Shown here: positions 44,334 to 52,437 of the stretch, piece by piece | How the letters are laid out: each line of letters begins with the position of its first letter | Position numbering within the stretch: the first letter of the stretch is position 1 | Assembly (NCBI GenBank): GCA_018613055.1 | Contig: JAGGQZ010000004.1 | Coordinates: forward strand, 1 to 64,000 | DNA: 64,000 nt | Source: Chryseobacterium sp. ISL-80 | Lineage (GTDB): Bacteria; Bacillota; Bacilli; Bacillales; Cytobacillaceae | Direction of reading: 5' to 3' | Notes under the pieces: generated by a model | The model's input: the letters and a program-made list of their open reading frames with translations, nothing else | Told to the model about the DNA's origin: nothing | Databases searched by the model: none | Program-made: the position numbers and the translations under genes

Positions 44334-45470
44334 TTATTTTCCAATAAACATTTGTGTCCAATAATTACCTTGTGTTGTATGGCCTACACCGATATGGGTG
44401 TAATTCGGGCTTAAGATGTTTTTTCGGTGTCCTTCGCTGTTCATCCATGCATTGACGACTTCTTCAGCACTTTGCTGTCCCATTGCGATGTTCTCTCCAG
44501 CTGAATTATAAGAAACGCCGAAGTCCCTCATCATATCGAATGGTGATCCATAGGTAGGGCTTGTATGCGAGAAATAATTCTTCGCCTGCATATCATTTGA
44601 TTTTTCCTGTGCAACATTACTTAAAGCTGTATCGGGCTGCAGGTTTGGCAGACCATTTTTACGACGCTGTTCATTCGTCAGGTCAATGACTTTTGATTCA
44701 AAATCACTGATCTCGGTCCCACTTGGCGCTGCCTTTTGCTCTGGAGCTGGGGCAGCCTCCTGCTGTGGTGCTGGTCTTTCTTGTGGTGCTGGTGCAGCTT
44801 CCTGTTCAGGTGCCTGTTTTTCTTGTGGTGCTGGTGCAGCTTCCTGTTCAGGTGCCTGTCGTTCTTGTGGTGCTGGTGCTGGGGCTGCTCCTTGCTCAGG
44901 TACAGGCGCTGGCGCAGGTGCAGCTCCTTGCTGAGGTGCTGGTGCTCCCTGTTCAGGTGCTGGTGCTTCTTGCTGTGGCGCAGGAGCGGTTCCTTCCGTT
45001 GGTGCAGGAATCCCTCCCCTTTGAAAATCAGGAAGTTCAACGTCGGTGCGGCGCTGCAGATCTGCAAGCATTTTATCCAGATCGGCCTGCTGTCCTTCTG
45101 TAAGTGTCAATCTACCTTGCATCATTTCTGTATGAGGATATTTTGAACTTGGAATCCCAGTACTGTATGAGTTAGGGTCGACTGTAATATACCCATCAGG
45201 CATTTGCATGATTTCACTTGTTCCATTCATGCCATTTTGGTTAATCTTAGGTCCTTTTGTATTTCCTTTAGCAGCATTTATTTCAGCTCTTCTTCTTTGC
45301 TGCTTCATTCTGTTCGCATCATTATCCCAATAACTTGCCTGGTCTTTCCCCAGGGTGGTCACCCTGTTGTCACGCGTATCCATCGCTTCATTGTTATTGT
45401 TGCATGCTGCAAGGCCTAATACCATGACAGCAGATACTGCCATAATTTTTCCGTGTTTATAGATGTTCAA
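44334..45470 (-). CDS. CAP-domain lipoprotein with Pro/Ala/Gln/Glu-rich repeats
   Basis: An exported protein of 378 residues. The signal peptide ends in the lipobox LGLAAC (Cys about 23). A long low-complexity linker (about 145-245) has repeats of APAPQE(R/K) and APEQEA. The C-terminal part is a CAP/SCP domain (about 250-378; LTNEQRRKNGLP, YFSHTSPTYGSPFDMM, GENIAMGQ, WMNSEGHRKNIL), as in Bacillus YkwD and related spore or cell-wall proteins. Function of bacterial CAP proteins is mostly unknown; a cell-wall role is likely. It differs from the B. subtilis gene order, where yjbO and prpE are adjacent. Confidence 0.9.
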   Translation of the reverse strand: MNIYKHGKIMAVSAVMVLGLAACNNNNEAMDTRDNRVTTLGKDQASYWDNDANRMKQQRRRAEINAAKGNTKGPKINQNGMNGTSEIMQMPDGYITVDPNSYSTGIPSSKYPHTEMMQGRLTLTEGQQADLDKMLADLQRRTDVELPDFQRGGIPAPTEGTAPAPQQEAPAPEQGAPAPQQGAAPAPAPVPEQGAAPAPAPQERQAPEQEAAPAPQEKQAPEQEAAPAPQERPAPQQEAAPAPEQKAAPSGTEISDFESKVIDLTNEQRRKNGLPNLQPDTALSNVAQEKSNDMQAKNYFSHTSPTYGSPFDMMRDFGVSYNSAGENIAMGQQSAEEVVNAWMNSEGHRKNILSPNYTHIGVGHTTQGNYWTQMFIGK

Positions 45471-45564
45471 GTGCTGCTTCCTCCTTCATCTTTCATTTAT
45501 TACTTCTATATCCTTTGATTTTTTGCGTGGAATTATCTGATGAAATATTTGAGAGAAATGTAAA

Positions 45565-45594
45565 AAGGCAAATCGCTTTTATAACGATTTGCCT
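45565..45594 (-). terminator. Terminator after yjbO
   Basis: AAGGCAAATCG/CGATTTGCCTT stem overlapping the end of yjbO, with TTTTACATT after it on the minus strand. Confidence 0.8.
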
Positions 45595-46484
45595 TCTTTC
45601 AGCACTTCCTGCATATCCTTGGGGAGACTTGCGGTAAAATGCATTTCTTTATGTAAAAAAGGGTGGGTGAAAAGGAGTTCCCGGCAGTGCAATGCTTGTC
45701 TCGTTATTTTACTTTTATTGCCCCCATATAAAGTATCCCCGAGCAGCGGATGGCCAATAAAGCTCATGTGTACTCGGATTTGATGGGTTCTCCCGGTCTT
45801 TAGCCTGAGGTGTAGATGAGTGAAGGCACGATAACGTTCTCCAACCTTGTAGAGAGTACAAGCGTATTGACCATTGGGATGCACTTCTCGTTCGATGATG
45901 CTGTCGGGTTTCCTAGCAATCGGGGCTTCAATTGTTCCCTCATCCTTTTCGACGATTCCTTCGGCAAATGCCTCATAGCTCCGATTAACACCGCCAGAAC
46001 GCTGCTGCTTGCTGAGTAAATGATGGACATGACTATGTTTTGCAATCAGGACCAGCCCTGAAGTATCCCTGTCAAGCCTGGTAACAATATGGGTAGTCGC
46101 AGATATTTCGTGATCTTCATAATACCCGATCAGCCCGTTCGCCAGACTGCCAAAAGGATGCTCCCTTGAAGGGATCGTATTCATGCCAGAAGGCTTATTG
46201 ACCACCAGTAAATATTCATCCTCATAGATAATTGAAAGAGAAATCTTTTCTCCCTTCATCCCCTCAGACGGAATTTCAGGAGGGAAGTCAATTCTGACTC
46301 GATCATCAGCCTTCATTATGTACCTGACATTCACTTCCTGGTCATTTACGGAAATTAATCCGCCCTTAAACTTAATATCAGTCAGAGCCGATTTAGAGAT
46401 TTCCATCTGTTTGAGAAAATCCCTGAGCATCTTTCCCTCGTCAGAAATCCCGGCAGTAAAGTCCAATGTGAAGTTTTTCGCCAT
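45579..46484 (-). CDS. yjbO: RluA-family pseudouridine synthase YjbO
   Basis: A pseudouridine synthase of 301 residues related to RluD. The N-terminal S4-like region (about 1-90) is followed by the catalytic domain with THIVTRLDRDTSGLVLIAK (catalytic Asp in RLDRDTSG, about 135-142) and the RTHQIRVHMSFIGHPLLGD block. It isomerises uridine in an RNA, presumably rRNA; the exact site is not known. ATG after AGGAGCC. The 52-bp array 2 lies between it and nadF upstream. Confidence 0.95.
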   Translation of the reverse strand: MAKNFTLDFTAGISDEGKMLRDFLKQMEISKSALTDIKFKGGLISVNDQEVNVRYIMKADDRVRIDFPPEIPSEGMKGEKISLSIIYEDEYLLVVNKPSGMNTIPSREHPFGSLANGLIGYYEDHEISATTHIVTRLDRDTSGLVLIAKHSHVHHLLSKQQRSGGVNRSYEAFAEGIVEKDEGTIEAPIARKPDSIIEREVHPNGQYACTLYKVGERYRAFTHLHLRLKTGRTHQIRVHMSFIGHPLLGDTLYGGNKSKITRQALHCRELLFTHPFLHKEMHFTASLPKDMQEVLKEGKSL

Positions 46485-46560
46485 ATCAACGGCTCCTGTC
46501 TTCGTTGTTTCGTTTATGTTGTGTCATTATGTCCCATGGTTAAAATTAAATCCGGTTTCT

Positions 46561-46920
46561 TAGACATTTCAGTCATCCTCAAAGTTGAAAACGTCCATTA
46601 AAACGGGTTTCTTAGACATTTTGAGCATGCTCGAGCGTTGAAATGTTCATTAAGATGGGTTGCTTAGACATTCTGGCCGTGCTCTTGCGTAAAAATGTCC
46701 ATTAAAACAGGTTTCTTAGACATTTCAGCCTTGCTCGGACATTAAAATGTCCATTAAAACAGGTTTCTTAGACATTTTGGCCGTGCTCGGACATTAAAAT
46801 GTCCATTAAAACCGGGTTCTTAGACATTTCGGCCTTACTCCAGCGTAAAAATGTCCATTAAAACAGGTTTCTTCGACATTTTGGCCCTAAACGAGCGTTG
46901 AAATGTCCATTAAAGGACAC
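46561..46920. repeat. Tandem array 2: seven 52-bp palindromic units
   Basis: Units begin with TTAGACATT (last copy TTCGACATT) at 46561, 46613, 46665, 46717, 46769, 46821 and 46873 by the T before AGACA, all exactly 52 bp apart, and a decayed partial unit precedes them (from about 46525). Each has GACATTT and its complement AAATGTC about 20 bases later, and some have a second small palindrome GGACAT-TAAA-ATGTCC. The middle is variable, the ends are conserved. The sequence differs from arrays 1 and 3, but the period and the GACA...TGTC positions are the same. It lies between nadF and yjbO, both on the minus strand, so it may be part of that transcript. Confidence 0.95.
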
Positions 46921-46947
46921 TTCAATGCTCGGTCGCCGGATTCACCA

Positions 46948-47748
46948 TTAGTCACTATCAGAGATAAAGGAATCATGCACCCTTTTCCAGAATGGGAATG
47001 GGCGGAATCGGGCGAAACGGATTTTTTCATCCGCTACCCGGAATTGGATTGATTTCACGTCTTTATGCAATAAGGTTAAATGGTCCACTGTCACCTGGAA
47101 ATCCGGCCTGTTTACAGGTTTCAAGGTACACGTATGGTGGTCAGGCAGGATTAGCGGGGATCCAACTGTCCTGAACACCCGGTTATTAATCGATGCCATT
47201 TCTGCTACCTGGATCGCTCTCAGGGATGGATGCAGGATTGCCCCGCCCAATGCTTTGTTATAAGCTGTGCTTCCGGAAGGCGTGGATACACATAAACCAT
47301 CTCCGCGGAAGCGTTCGAAATGCTGGCCCCTGATTTCAACATCCATGACCAGTGTACCTTCCACTGATTTTACAGTAGATTCATTCAGGGCCAGATACCT
47401 GGTTTCCCTGCCGCCATGCTGATACCTGATGATGACTTCAAGCAGCGGATACTCAATCACCTGGTACGGTGTTTTTGCCACTGCGATGACAAGCTTTTCG
47501 ATTTCTTCAGGAACCCAGTCGGCATAAAAGCCAAGGTGTCCTGTATGTACTCCAATGAATGCGGTTTTATCCAGCCTGCTGCTGTACCGGTGGAAGGCAT
47601 ACAAAAGCGTTCCATCCCCTCCGACAGAGATACAGATGTCCGGCTGGTCTTCATCATATTCTAGATCAAAGTCCAAAAGATACGTCCTCATTTTATGCAT
47701 CAATGTATTGGACCGGGAATCCCCCTTTGAAGTAATCGCAAATTTCAT
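46948..47748 (-). CDS. nadF: NAD kinase
   Basis: A cytoplasmic enzyme of 266 residues (YjbN/PpnK) that phosphorylates NAD+ to NADP+ with ATP or polyphosphate. The Gly-rich motif [15 protein letters not shown] (about 42-56) and the NE/S motif [10 protein letters not shown], as well as [19 protein letters not shown], are intact. ATG after AGGGGTGTTTGATAC. In the order relQ-nadF-yjbO as in B. subtilis, with the array inserted before yjbO. Confidence 0.97.
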   Translation of the reverse strand: MKFAITSKGDSRSNTLMHKMRTYLLDFDLEYDEDQPDICISVGGDGTLLYAFHRYSSRLDKTAFIGVHTGHLGFYADWVPEEIEKLVIAVAKTPYQVIEYPLLEVIIRYQHGGRETRYLALNESTVKSVEGTLVMDVEIRGQHFERFRGDGLCVSTPSGSTAYNKALGGAILHPSLRAIQVAEMASINNRVFRTVGSPLILPDHHTCTLKPVNRPDFQVTVDHLTLLHKDVKSIQFRVADEKIRFARFRPFPFWKRVHDSFISDSD

Positions 47749-47779
47749 GTATCAAACACCCCTGCATATCGGATTTAAA

Positions 47780-48418
47780 CTATTTCTTCCCATCCTGCTG
47801 CATTTCTTTTTTCCGTGTGAAAAATGCTTGTGCGTCCTGGATTTCTCCCCTGATAGTCGACATTTCTTCATCAAGGCGGAACGCAGCCTCGGCCGCCCGC
47901 TGCAGCCTGGTTTTAATATCTTCAGGAAAAAGTCCTTTGTACTTATAGTTCAATGAATGCTCCACCGTTGCCCAGAAATTCATGGCCAGCGTCCTGATCT
48001 GGATTTCGGCAAGAATCTTTCTTTCTCCCCTGATCGTCTGGACTGGATAGCGGATGACTACATGGTAAGAGCGGTAACCGCTTGCTTTTTTATGGGAAAT
48101 ATAATCCCTTTCCTCGATAATCTCAAAATCATTCCGGCTCCTTAACAGTTCAACGACTGTCTTGATATCGTCCACGAACTGGCACATGATTCTCAAGCCT
48201 GCGATATCCTGCATTTCAGAATCGAGTTTATCGAGTGAAATCCCCTTTTGATGGGCTTTGTCCAGTATGCTTGCAATTGGCTTTACCCTCCCCGTGACAA
48301 ATTCAATCGGGGAATGGTCGGAATGAAGCTCATATTGGCTCCTGATTCCTTTAAGCTTTACCTTCATTTCTTCCACAGCGTGCTTATAAGGTTCTAAAAA
48401 TTGATCCCAGTGTTTCAC
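47780..48418 (-). CDS. relQ: Small alarmone synthetase RelQ (YjbM)
   Basis: A single-domain (p)ppGpp synthetase of 212 residues that makes ppGpp and pppGpp from ATP and GDP/GTP; it lacks the hydrolase domain. RelA/SpoT synthetase motifs are VTGRVKPIASILDKA (about 41-55), MQDIAGLRIMCQF and EIQIRTLAMNFWATVEHSLNYK. A GTG at 48418 eight bases after GAGG fits the B. subtilis YjbM start; another GTG lies three codons upstream. In operon with nadF. Confidence 0.95.
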   Translation of the reverse strand: MKHWDQFLEPYKHAVEEMKVKLKGIRSQYELHSDHSPIEFVTGRVKPIASILDKAHQKGISLDKLDSEMQDIAGLRIMCQFVDDIKTVVELLRSRNDFEIIEERDYISHKKASGYRSYHVVIRYPVQTIRGERKILAEIQIRTLAMNFWATVEHSLNYKYKGLFPEDIKTRLQRAAEAAFRLDEEMSTIRGEIQDAQAFFTRKKEMQQDGKK

Positions 48419-48452
48419 ATCAGTCACCTCATCCGGTTCTTTTCACGAAAGC

Positions 48453-48833
48453 TTAAGCGGAGGGTGCGGCAAAAACCTGTTCCACTTTCGTGACCATTTC
48501 CTCTCCATAGTTGCTGTTCCCTGTTATATTTTCAATCAGATATTCCATTTCACCACGGAAGCTTTCCAATTTAAGCTTGCCGCCGGCATTTGCCAGAAAA
48601 ACTTCAAGTCCGCCCTGAATCCCTTGCTGAATGGCACTCCAGGCAGATTCAGGAATGGTGACATATTGATATCCATCTTCATTATCAACAATATAAATAA
48701 AGGATAATTGATCAGAATCCACAAGCATTTGCCCGGTGGCTGAAAGGCTTGTTATTTCTGTCTCCATGTCTGTAAAAAGCAGGAGCTCATTTCTTTCTAC
48801 TTTTGCATCTGTAACGATAATCTTTTTACTCAT
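48453..48833 (-). CDS. yjbL: UPF0738 family protein YjbL
   Basis: A protein of 126 residues of the UPF0738 family (SKKIIVTDAKVERNELLLF start; QYVTIPESAWSAIQQGI centre). Function unknown. ATG at 48833 after GGAGGTTGAAAA; the longer frame is not supported. It is the first gene of the yjbL-relQ-nadF group and divergent from yjbK, matching B. subtilis order. Confidence 0.9.
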   Translation of the reverse strand: MSKKIIVTDAKVERNELLLFTDMETEITSLSATGQMLVDSDQLSFIYIVDNEDGYQYVTIPESAWSAIQQGIQGGLEVFLANAGGKLKLESFRGEMEYLIENITGNSNYGEEMVTKVEQVFAAPSA

Positions 48834-48952
48834 TTTTTCAACCTCCATAATCTTTTTTATTTTATCATATCGAACCATTTTCTACTAAAGATTGAAGCCA
48901 ACAGGATTTCGCGAGATAATAAGGACAACTTATTTGGAAAGGGCGGACGGAC

Positions 48953-49540
48953 GTGAGCCAGAATATCGAAATCGAATTCAAGAACATGCTGACGGAAAAA
49001 GAATTTAACTTCCTGTCAAGTTACTTCAAACTGGAGCAGGTTCACTTTAAAAAACAGATCAATCATTATTTCGATACCCCTTCTTTTACCTTGAAGGATA
49101 AAGGGTCCGCACTGCGGATCAGGGAAAAAGGCAATGAGTTTGAACTGACTTTAAAACAGCCTGCACAACAGGGATTGCTCGAAACGAACCAGATCCTGAC
49201 TGAAGGACAGGCAAACGAAGCCTTGAAAACTGGCAAATTGCCTGATGGTGAGGTGAAGGGCGCTGTTTCATATTTAATGTCCGATATGGATCAACTGCAA
49301 TACTTCGGCTCGCTGACAACGGTGCGCGCCGAGGTTGAGTATAAAGAAGGACTGCTAGTCCTGGACCATAGTTACTATTTAAATACAGAAGATTTTGAGC
49401 TAGAATATGAAGTGACAGATGAGTTAGAAGGATTTCGAAATTATTCCAATTTACTCACTGAACTAAAAATACCTGTTCGACAAACCGATAATAAGATCAA
49501 ACGCTTTTACGCTAAAAAATATAATCTTTTAAGAGAATAG
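48953..49540 (+). CDS. yjbK: CYTH-domain protein YjbK
   Basis: A CYTH/triphosphate tunnel enzyme of 195 residues. The ExExK signature EIEFK is at about residues 5-9, with [19 protein letters not shown] (about 56-74) and later EVEYKEG, EYEVTDE. Such enzymes hydrolyse triphosphates (tripolyphosphate or similar); the true substrate here is unknown. The start is a GTG at 48953 after GGGCGG. It is followed 19 bases later by yjbJ. Confidence 0.93.
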   Translation: MSQNIEIEFKNMLTEKEFNFLSSYFKLEQVHFKKQINHYFDTPSFTLKDKGSALRIREKGNEFELTLKQPAQQGLLETNQILTEGQANEALKTGKLPDGEVKGAVSYLMSDMDQLQYFGSLTTVRAEVEYKEGLLVLDHSYYLNTEDFELEYEVTDELEGFRNYSNLLTELKIPVRQTDNKIKRFYAKKYNLLRE

Positions 49541-49559
49541 ACCAGGCAGGAGAATCACG

Positions 49560-50204
49560 ATGAATGTTGATCAGTTAAAAGCCATGCTTGAATTGCAGGC
49601 GCTTCAAAATTTCAATCGGACCCCAGGACAATCGGGAAACGGCCTATTTCAGGAAATGCTTTCCGGCATTTTAAATGACCAGAGCGATGCCCTTGGCGCC
49701 ACGGCAACAAAGCTGGAAGAGCTGTTCGAAGATGCTCAGGCTGCAGTCAGCTCATATGATTTAACCAAACAGAACATTGCCCAAATGCTCCCTCCCATTC
49801 AACTGACAAAGGTAGCGGCCAAGAATAACACTGATTTTGATGGTATGATTGACCAGGCGGCTGCTATGTTCAATATACCAGCCAAGCTGATCAAGTCAGT
49901 CATTCAAAAGGAATCCAATTTCAATCCCAATGCCGTAAGCCATGCCGGGGCATCCGGATTGATGCAGCTAATGCCTTCTACAGCAAGGGGCCTTGGAGTT
50001 AAAAATGTCTTTGATCCCGCAGATAATATCCTAGGAGGCGCTAAATACCTCAAGCAAATGCTCGACAGATATGACAATAATATTGAACTTGCCCTCGCAG
50101 CTTATAATGCAGGACCTGGTAATGTTGATAAATATGGAGGAATTCCCCCATTCAAGGAAACCCAGAACTATGTACGAAAAGTGACCGATGTTTTTTACAG
50201 TTAA
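49560..50204 (+). CDS. yjbJ: Lytic transglycosylase YjbJ (SLT domain)
   Basis: A protein of 214 residues with a C-terminal soluble lytic transglycosylase domain (about 97-214). The catalytic Glu lies in [19 protein letters not shown] and the family motifs [15 protein letters not shown] and [17 protein letters not shown] follow. It cleaves peptidoglycan glycan strands. No signal peptide is seen, so its export is unclear, as in its B. subtilis relative. ATG after GGCAGGAGAATCACG. Second gene after yjbK. Confidence 0.93.
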   Translation: MNVDQLKAMLELQALQNFNRTPGQSGNGLFQEMLSGILNDQSDALGATATKLEELFEDAQAAVSSYDLTKQNIAQMLPPIQLTKVAAKNNTDFDGMIDQAAAMFNIPAKLIKSVIQKESNFNPNAVSHAGASGLMQLMPSTARGLGVKNVFDPADNILGGAKYLKQMLDRYDNNIELALAAYNAGPGNVDKYGGIPPFKETQNYVRKVTDVFYS

Positions 50205-50228
50205 AAGGATAATACTTCCAATTTTTTT

Positions 50229-50262
50229 GCCCGCCTGTCAGTGGTAACAGGCGGCTTTTTTG
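50229..50262 (+). terminator. Terminator after yjbJ
   Basis: GCCCGCCTGT...ACAGGCGGC hairpin followed by TTTTTTGTG. Confidence 0.85.
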
Positions 50263-50423
50263 TGTAAATTAGTAAAGCAAACCGAAATTAATCAAACCAG
50301 AGACAGTTTTCACAGAACACAAGCCGATTTGTTTGAGATATAAATATAGCATTGCTACAATAAATAGCATAACTATCAAAGCAGAATGAAATTTCTAAAA
50401 TCTATTTTAAAGGAGTTATCAAT

Positions 50424-50825
50424 ATGGTTGAGAATAAGACCTTACCATTCGAAGCCATTGGCGAAGGGACACTTCACCGGCTGGTCGATGCTTTTTACCA
50501 CCGCGTTGGAATGCATCCTGATCTTGCTCCTATATTCCCGGACGACTTAACGGAAACTGCCCGTAAACAAAAGCAGTTTTTGACTCAATATTTAGGCGGG
50601 CCGCCTTTATATACGAACGAACATGGCCATCCAATGCTTCGCGCCAGACATCTGCCTTTCGAAATCACGCCGGTCAGGGCTAAAGCTTGGCTCGGCTGCA
50701 TGGCAGAGGCCATGGATGAAGTGGGTCTCGATGGTTCTGTCAGGGAGGATTTTTACGCCAGGCTCTACCTTACCGCTCAGCATATGATTAATACACCAGA
50801 CGATGAAACCGGTGAGAACTCATGA
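50424..50825 (+). CDS. yjbI: Group II truncated haemoglobin (trHbO) YjbI
   Basis: A haem protein of 133 residues of the group II truncated haemoglobin family. Key residues are Tyr in FYHRVG (B10, about 25), the proximal His in RARHLPF (F8, about 77) and Trp in KAWLGCM (G8, about 89). It may bind oxygen or act as a peroxidase; its neighbour spxH suggests a link to thiol stress. ATG after AAAGGAGTTATC. The end overlaps spxH by 4 bases (ATGA), so they are coupled. Confidence 0.95.
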   Translation: MVENKTLPFEAIGEGTLHRLVDAFYHRVGMHPDLAPIFPDDLTETARKQKQFLTQYLGGPPLYTNEHGHPMLRARHLPFEITPVRAKAWLGCMAEAMDEVGLDGSVREDFYARLYLTAQHMINTPDDETGENS

Positions 50826-51703
50826 GACTCAGCCGTGAAAATCTTTTAAGCTATGACCCGTCAGAATACTGTCATAACATAGACAAGAAGCCTCTAGAAA
50901 TTTATATGTTCGTTGATCCGCTTTGTCCTGAATGCTGGGCACTAGAGCCAATCATAAAAAAGCTGCAGATCGAATATGGCAAGTATTTTTCAATCAAACA
51001 TGTATTGAGCGGCCGTCTTGCCACCTTGAACATGAACCGAAAGAAACGCTACGAAACCATAGCAGAGCTATGGGAAAAAACAGCAAGCAGAACAGGCATG
51101 TCCTGTGACGGTTCGCTTTGGTTTGAAAACCCTGTTTCGTCTCCCTATTTGGCTTCGATTGCCATTAAATCGGCAGAACTTCAGGGAAAAAAGAAAGGCA
51201 TCCGCTTCCTGCGCAAGCTCCAGGAAGTGTTGTTTCTTGAAAAACAAAATGTCTCGAGTTTTGAGGTGCTGAAAAACTGTGCCCGAAGCGTGGGGCTGGA
51301 TGTTGAGGAATTCGTGACGGATATCCATTCTGAGACAGCCGCAAAGGCGTTCCAGTGTGATTTAAAAATCACCAATGAAATGGACGTCCAAGAAATTCCG
51401 ACGCTTGTCTTTTTCAATGCCAATGTTGAAGAAGAAGGCATCAAGATTACCGGACTTTATCCATATGAGGTATACGTACAGATTCTTGAAGAAATGCTCC
51501 AGCAAAAACCAGACGCAACCCAGCCGCCAAGCCTGGAACAGTTTTTGAAGCAGTATAAAATGGTTGCCTCAAAGGAAGTGGCTGTTGTATACGACATGAC
51601 AGTTCCTCAGGCTGAGAAGGAATTAAAGAAACTGATGTTAAAGCAAATGGTCGAACAAATCCCCGCAAAATACGGGATGTTCTGGCGTTATCTAGAAGGA
51701 TGA
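50822..51703 (+). CDS. spxH: ClpXP adaptor SpxH (YjbH)
   Basis: A protein of 293 residues of the DsbA/FrnE-like family. It binds Spx and speeds its degradation by ClpXP; after stress it is inactivated or aggregates and Spx accumulates. The CPEC redox motif (about 38-41) of the thioredoxin-like fold is in [16 protein letters not shown]; the cis-Pro region is [13 protein letters not shown] overlaps the yjbI stop. Its target gene spxA lies about 8 kb away in this window. Confidence 0.95.
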   Translation: MRLSRENLLSYDPSEYCHNIDKKPLEIYMFVDPLCPECWALEPIIKKLQIEYGKYFSIKHVLSGRLATLNMNRKKRYETIAELWEKTASRTGMSCDGSLWFENPVSSPYLASIAIKSAELQGKKKGIRFLRKLQEVLFLEKQNVSSFEVLKNCARSVGLDVEEFVTDIHSETAAKAFQCDLKITNEMDVQEIPTLVFFNANVEEEGIKITGLYPYEVYVQILEEMLQQKPDATQPPSLEQFLKQYKMVASKEVAVVYDMTVPQAEKELKKLMLKQMVEQIPAKYGMFWRYLEG

Positions 51704-51730
51704 CCGTGCAGATGCTCGGTCATTTTTTTA
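51700..51730 (+). terminator. Terminator overlapping the spxH stop
   Basis: ATGACCG...CGGTCAT stem followed by seven T. The spxH stop codon lies inside the stem. Confidence 0.85.
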
Positions 51731-52224
51731 TTAGTCCGCTTCATTGTTTTTTGCAGACTTTAATGCTTTCTATTGAATTGTTCGAAATAATTGGGAATAT
51801 GGTCGAAAAACCTTAATAAATGGTCTAATTAATTAAAAATGTGCAGCAATAATCCATAATCCGGATCGCAGCAAGTAAAAACTGCCACTTTTTTTACTCC
51901 TGACTGCAATTCAGAATGATTGCACTTGAATGTAACCTTCAATCAGCGCTAATCTAACATTGCACGCAGAAAAAGGCCTTGCAGCTCTCCAACTGCAAGG
52001 CCTTTTTTCTATTTTATACGAACAAAGGGGATGGGAGAAATTTTTCACGGTCAAACAAAGGGGTAAATGTTTGCTTGTGATCAACTTCACGCCATAAATA
52101 TACCATAGGCACTACCAGTATAACAATATACTTGTGTGTTATTTCACAATATTGTCAAATACCATTCATGATTATATGGACAGAAGCATATATATCAAGT
52201 ATTAAGCGATCCGGAGTGATGTAC
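51731..52224. other. AT-rich gene-free stretch after spxH
   Basis: About 490 bases with no supported gene. It holds a second terminator-like hairpin at 51972-52010 (AAAGGCCTTGCAG...CTGCAAGGCCTTTTTT) but no gene ending nearby, so an undetected small RNA may end here; otherwise nothing recognisable. The last part should hold the promoter of the small membrane-protein gene at 52225. Confidence 0.5.
51972..52010 (+). terminator. Orphan terminator-like hairpin
   Basis: A 13-bp stem AAAGGCCTTGCAG/CTGCAAGGCCTTT with TTTTTCT after it on the plus strand, about 270 bases past spxH. The gene it would terminate is not evident. Confidence 0.7.
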
Positions 52225-52398
52225 GTGGACAAAATAGGTCTCTTCTTTATGGCGCTATTCATCGTTTTTTCATTTGTTCTTCATATCGGAGGATTAATGC
52301 ATCTTATCCCTTTATATCTGACCTCCCCCATCCTGTTTTTCTCCCTTTTTATTTTACTGATATATTTAAATAACCGAAAAAAGTTCAGAGGATTCTAA
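52225..52398 (+). CDS. Small two-helix membrane protein
   Basis: A hypothetical protein of 57 residues with two hydrophobic helices (about 4-22 and 28-49) and a basic end (NNRKKFRGF). I set the start at the GTG at 52225, about 6 bases after GGAGTGA; the ATG two codons earlier is too close to that site. It has no family name that I know. It converges with pepF and shares a terminator with it. Confidence 0.6.
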   Translation: MDKIGLFFMALFIVFSFVLHIGGLMHLIPLYLTSPILFFSLFILLIYLNNRKKFRGF

Positions 52399-52401
52399 TG
52401 A

Positions 52402-52432
52402 AAAAACCGGCTGCACCCTTGCAGCCGGTTCT
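52402..52432. terminator. Bidirectional terminator of pepF and the small gene
   Basis: AACCGGCTGCA/TGCAGCCGGTT stem with A-run before and T-rich after; works for pepF on the minus strand. Confidence 0.85.
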
Positions 52433-52437
52433 TCGTT

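Noticed and set aside
44686-45146. Plus-strand open frames over the CAP gene
   Set aside because: They come from the Pro/Ala/Gln repeat on the other strand and have no ribosome sites.
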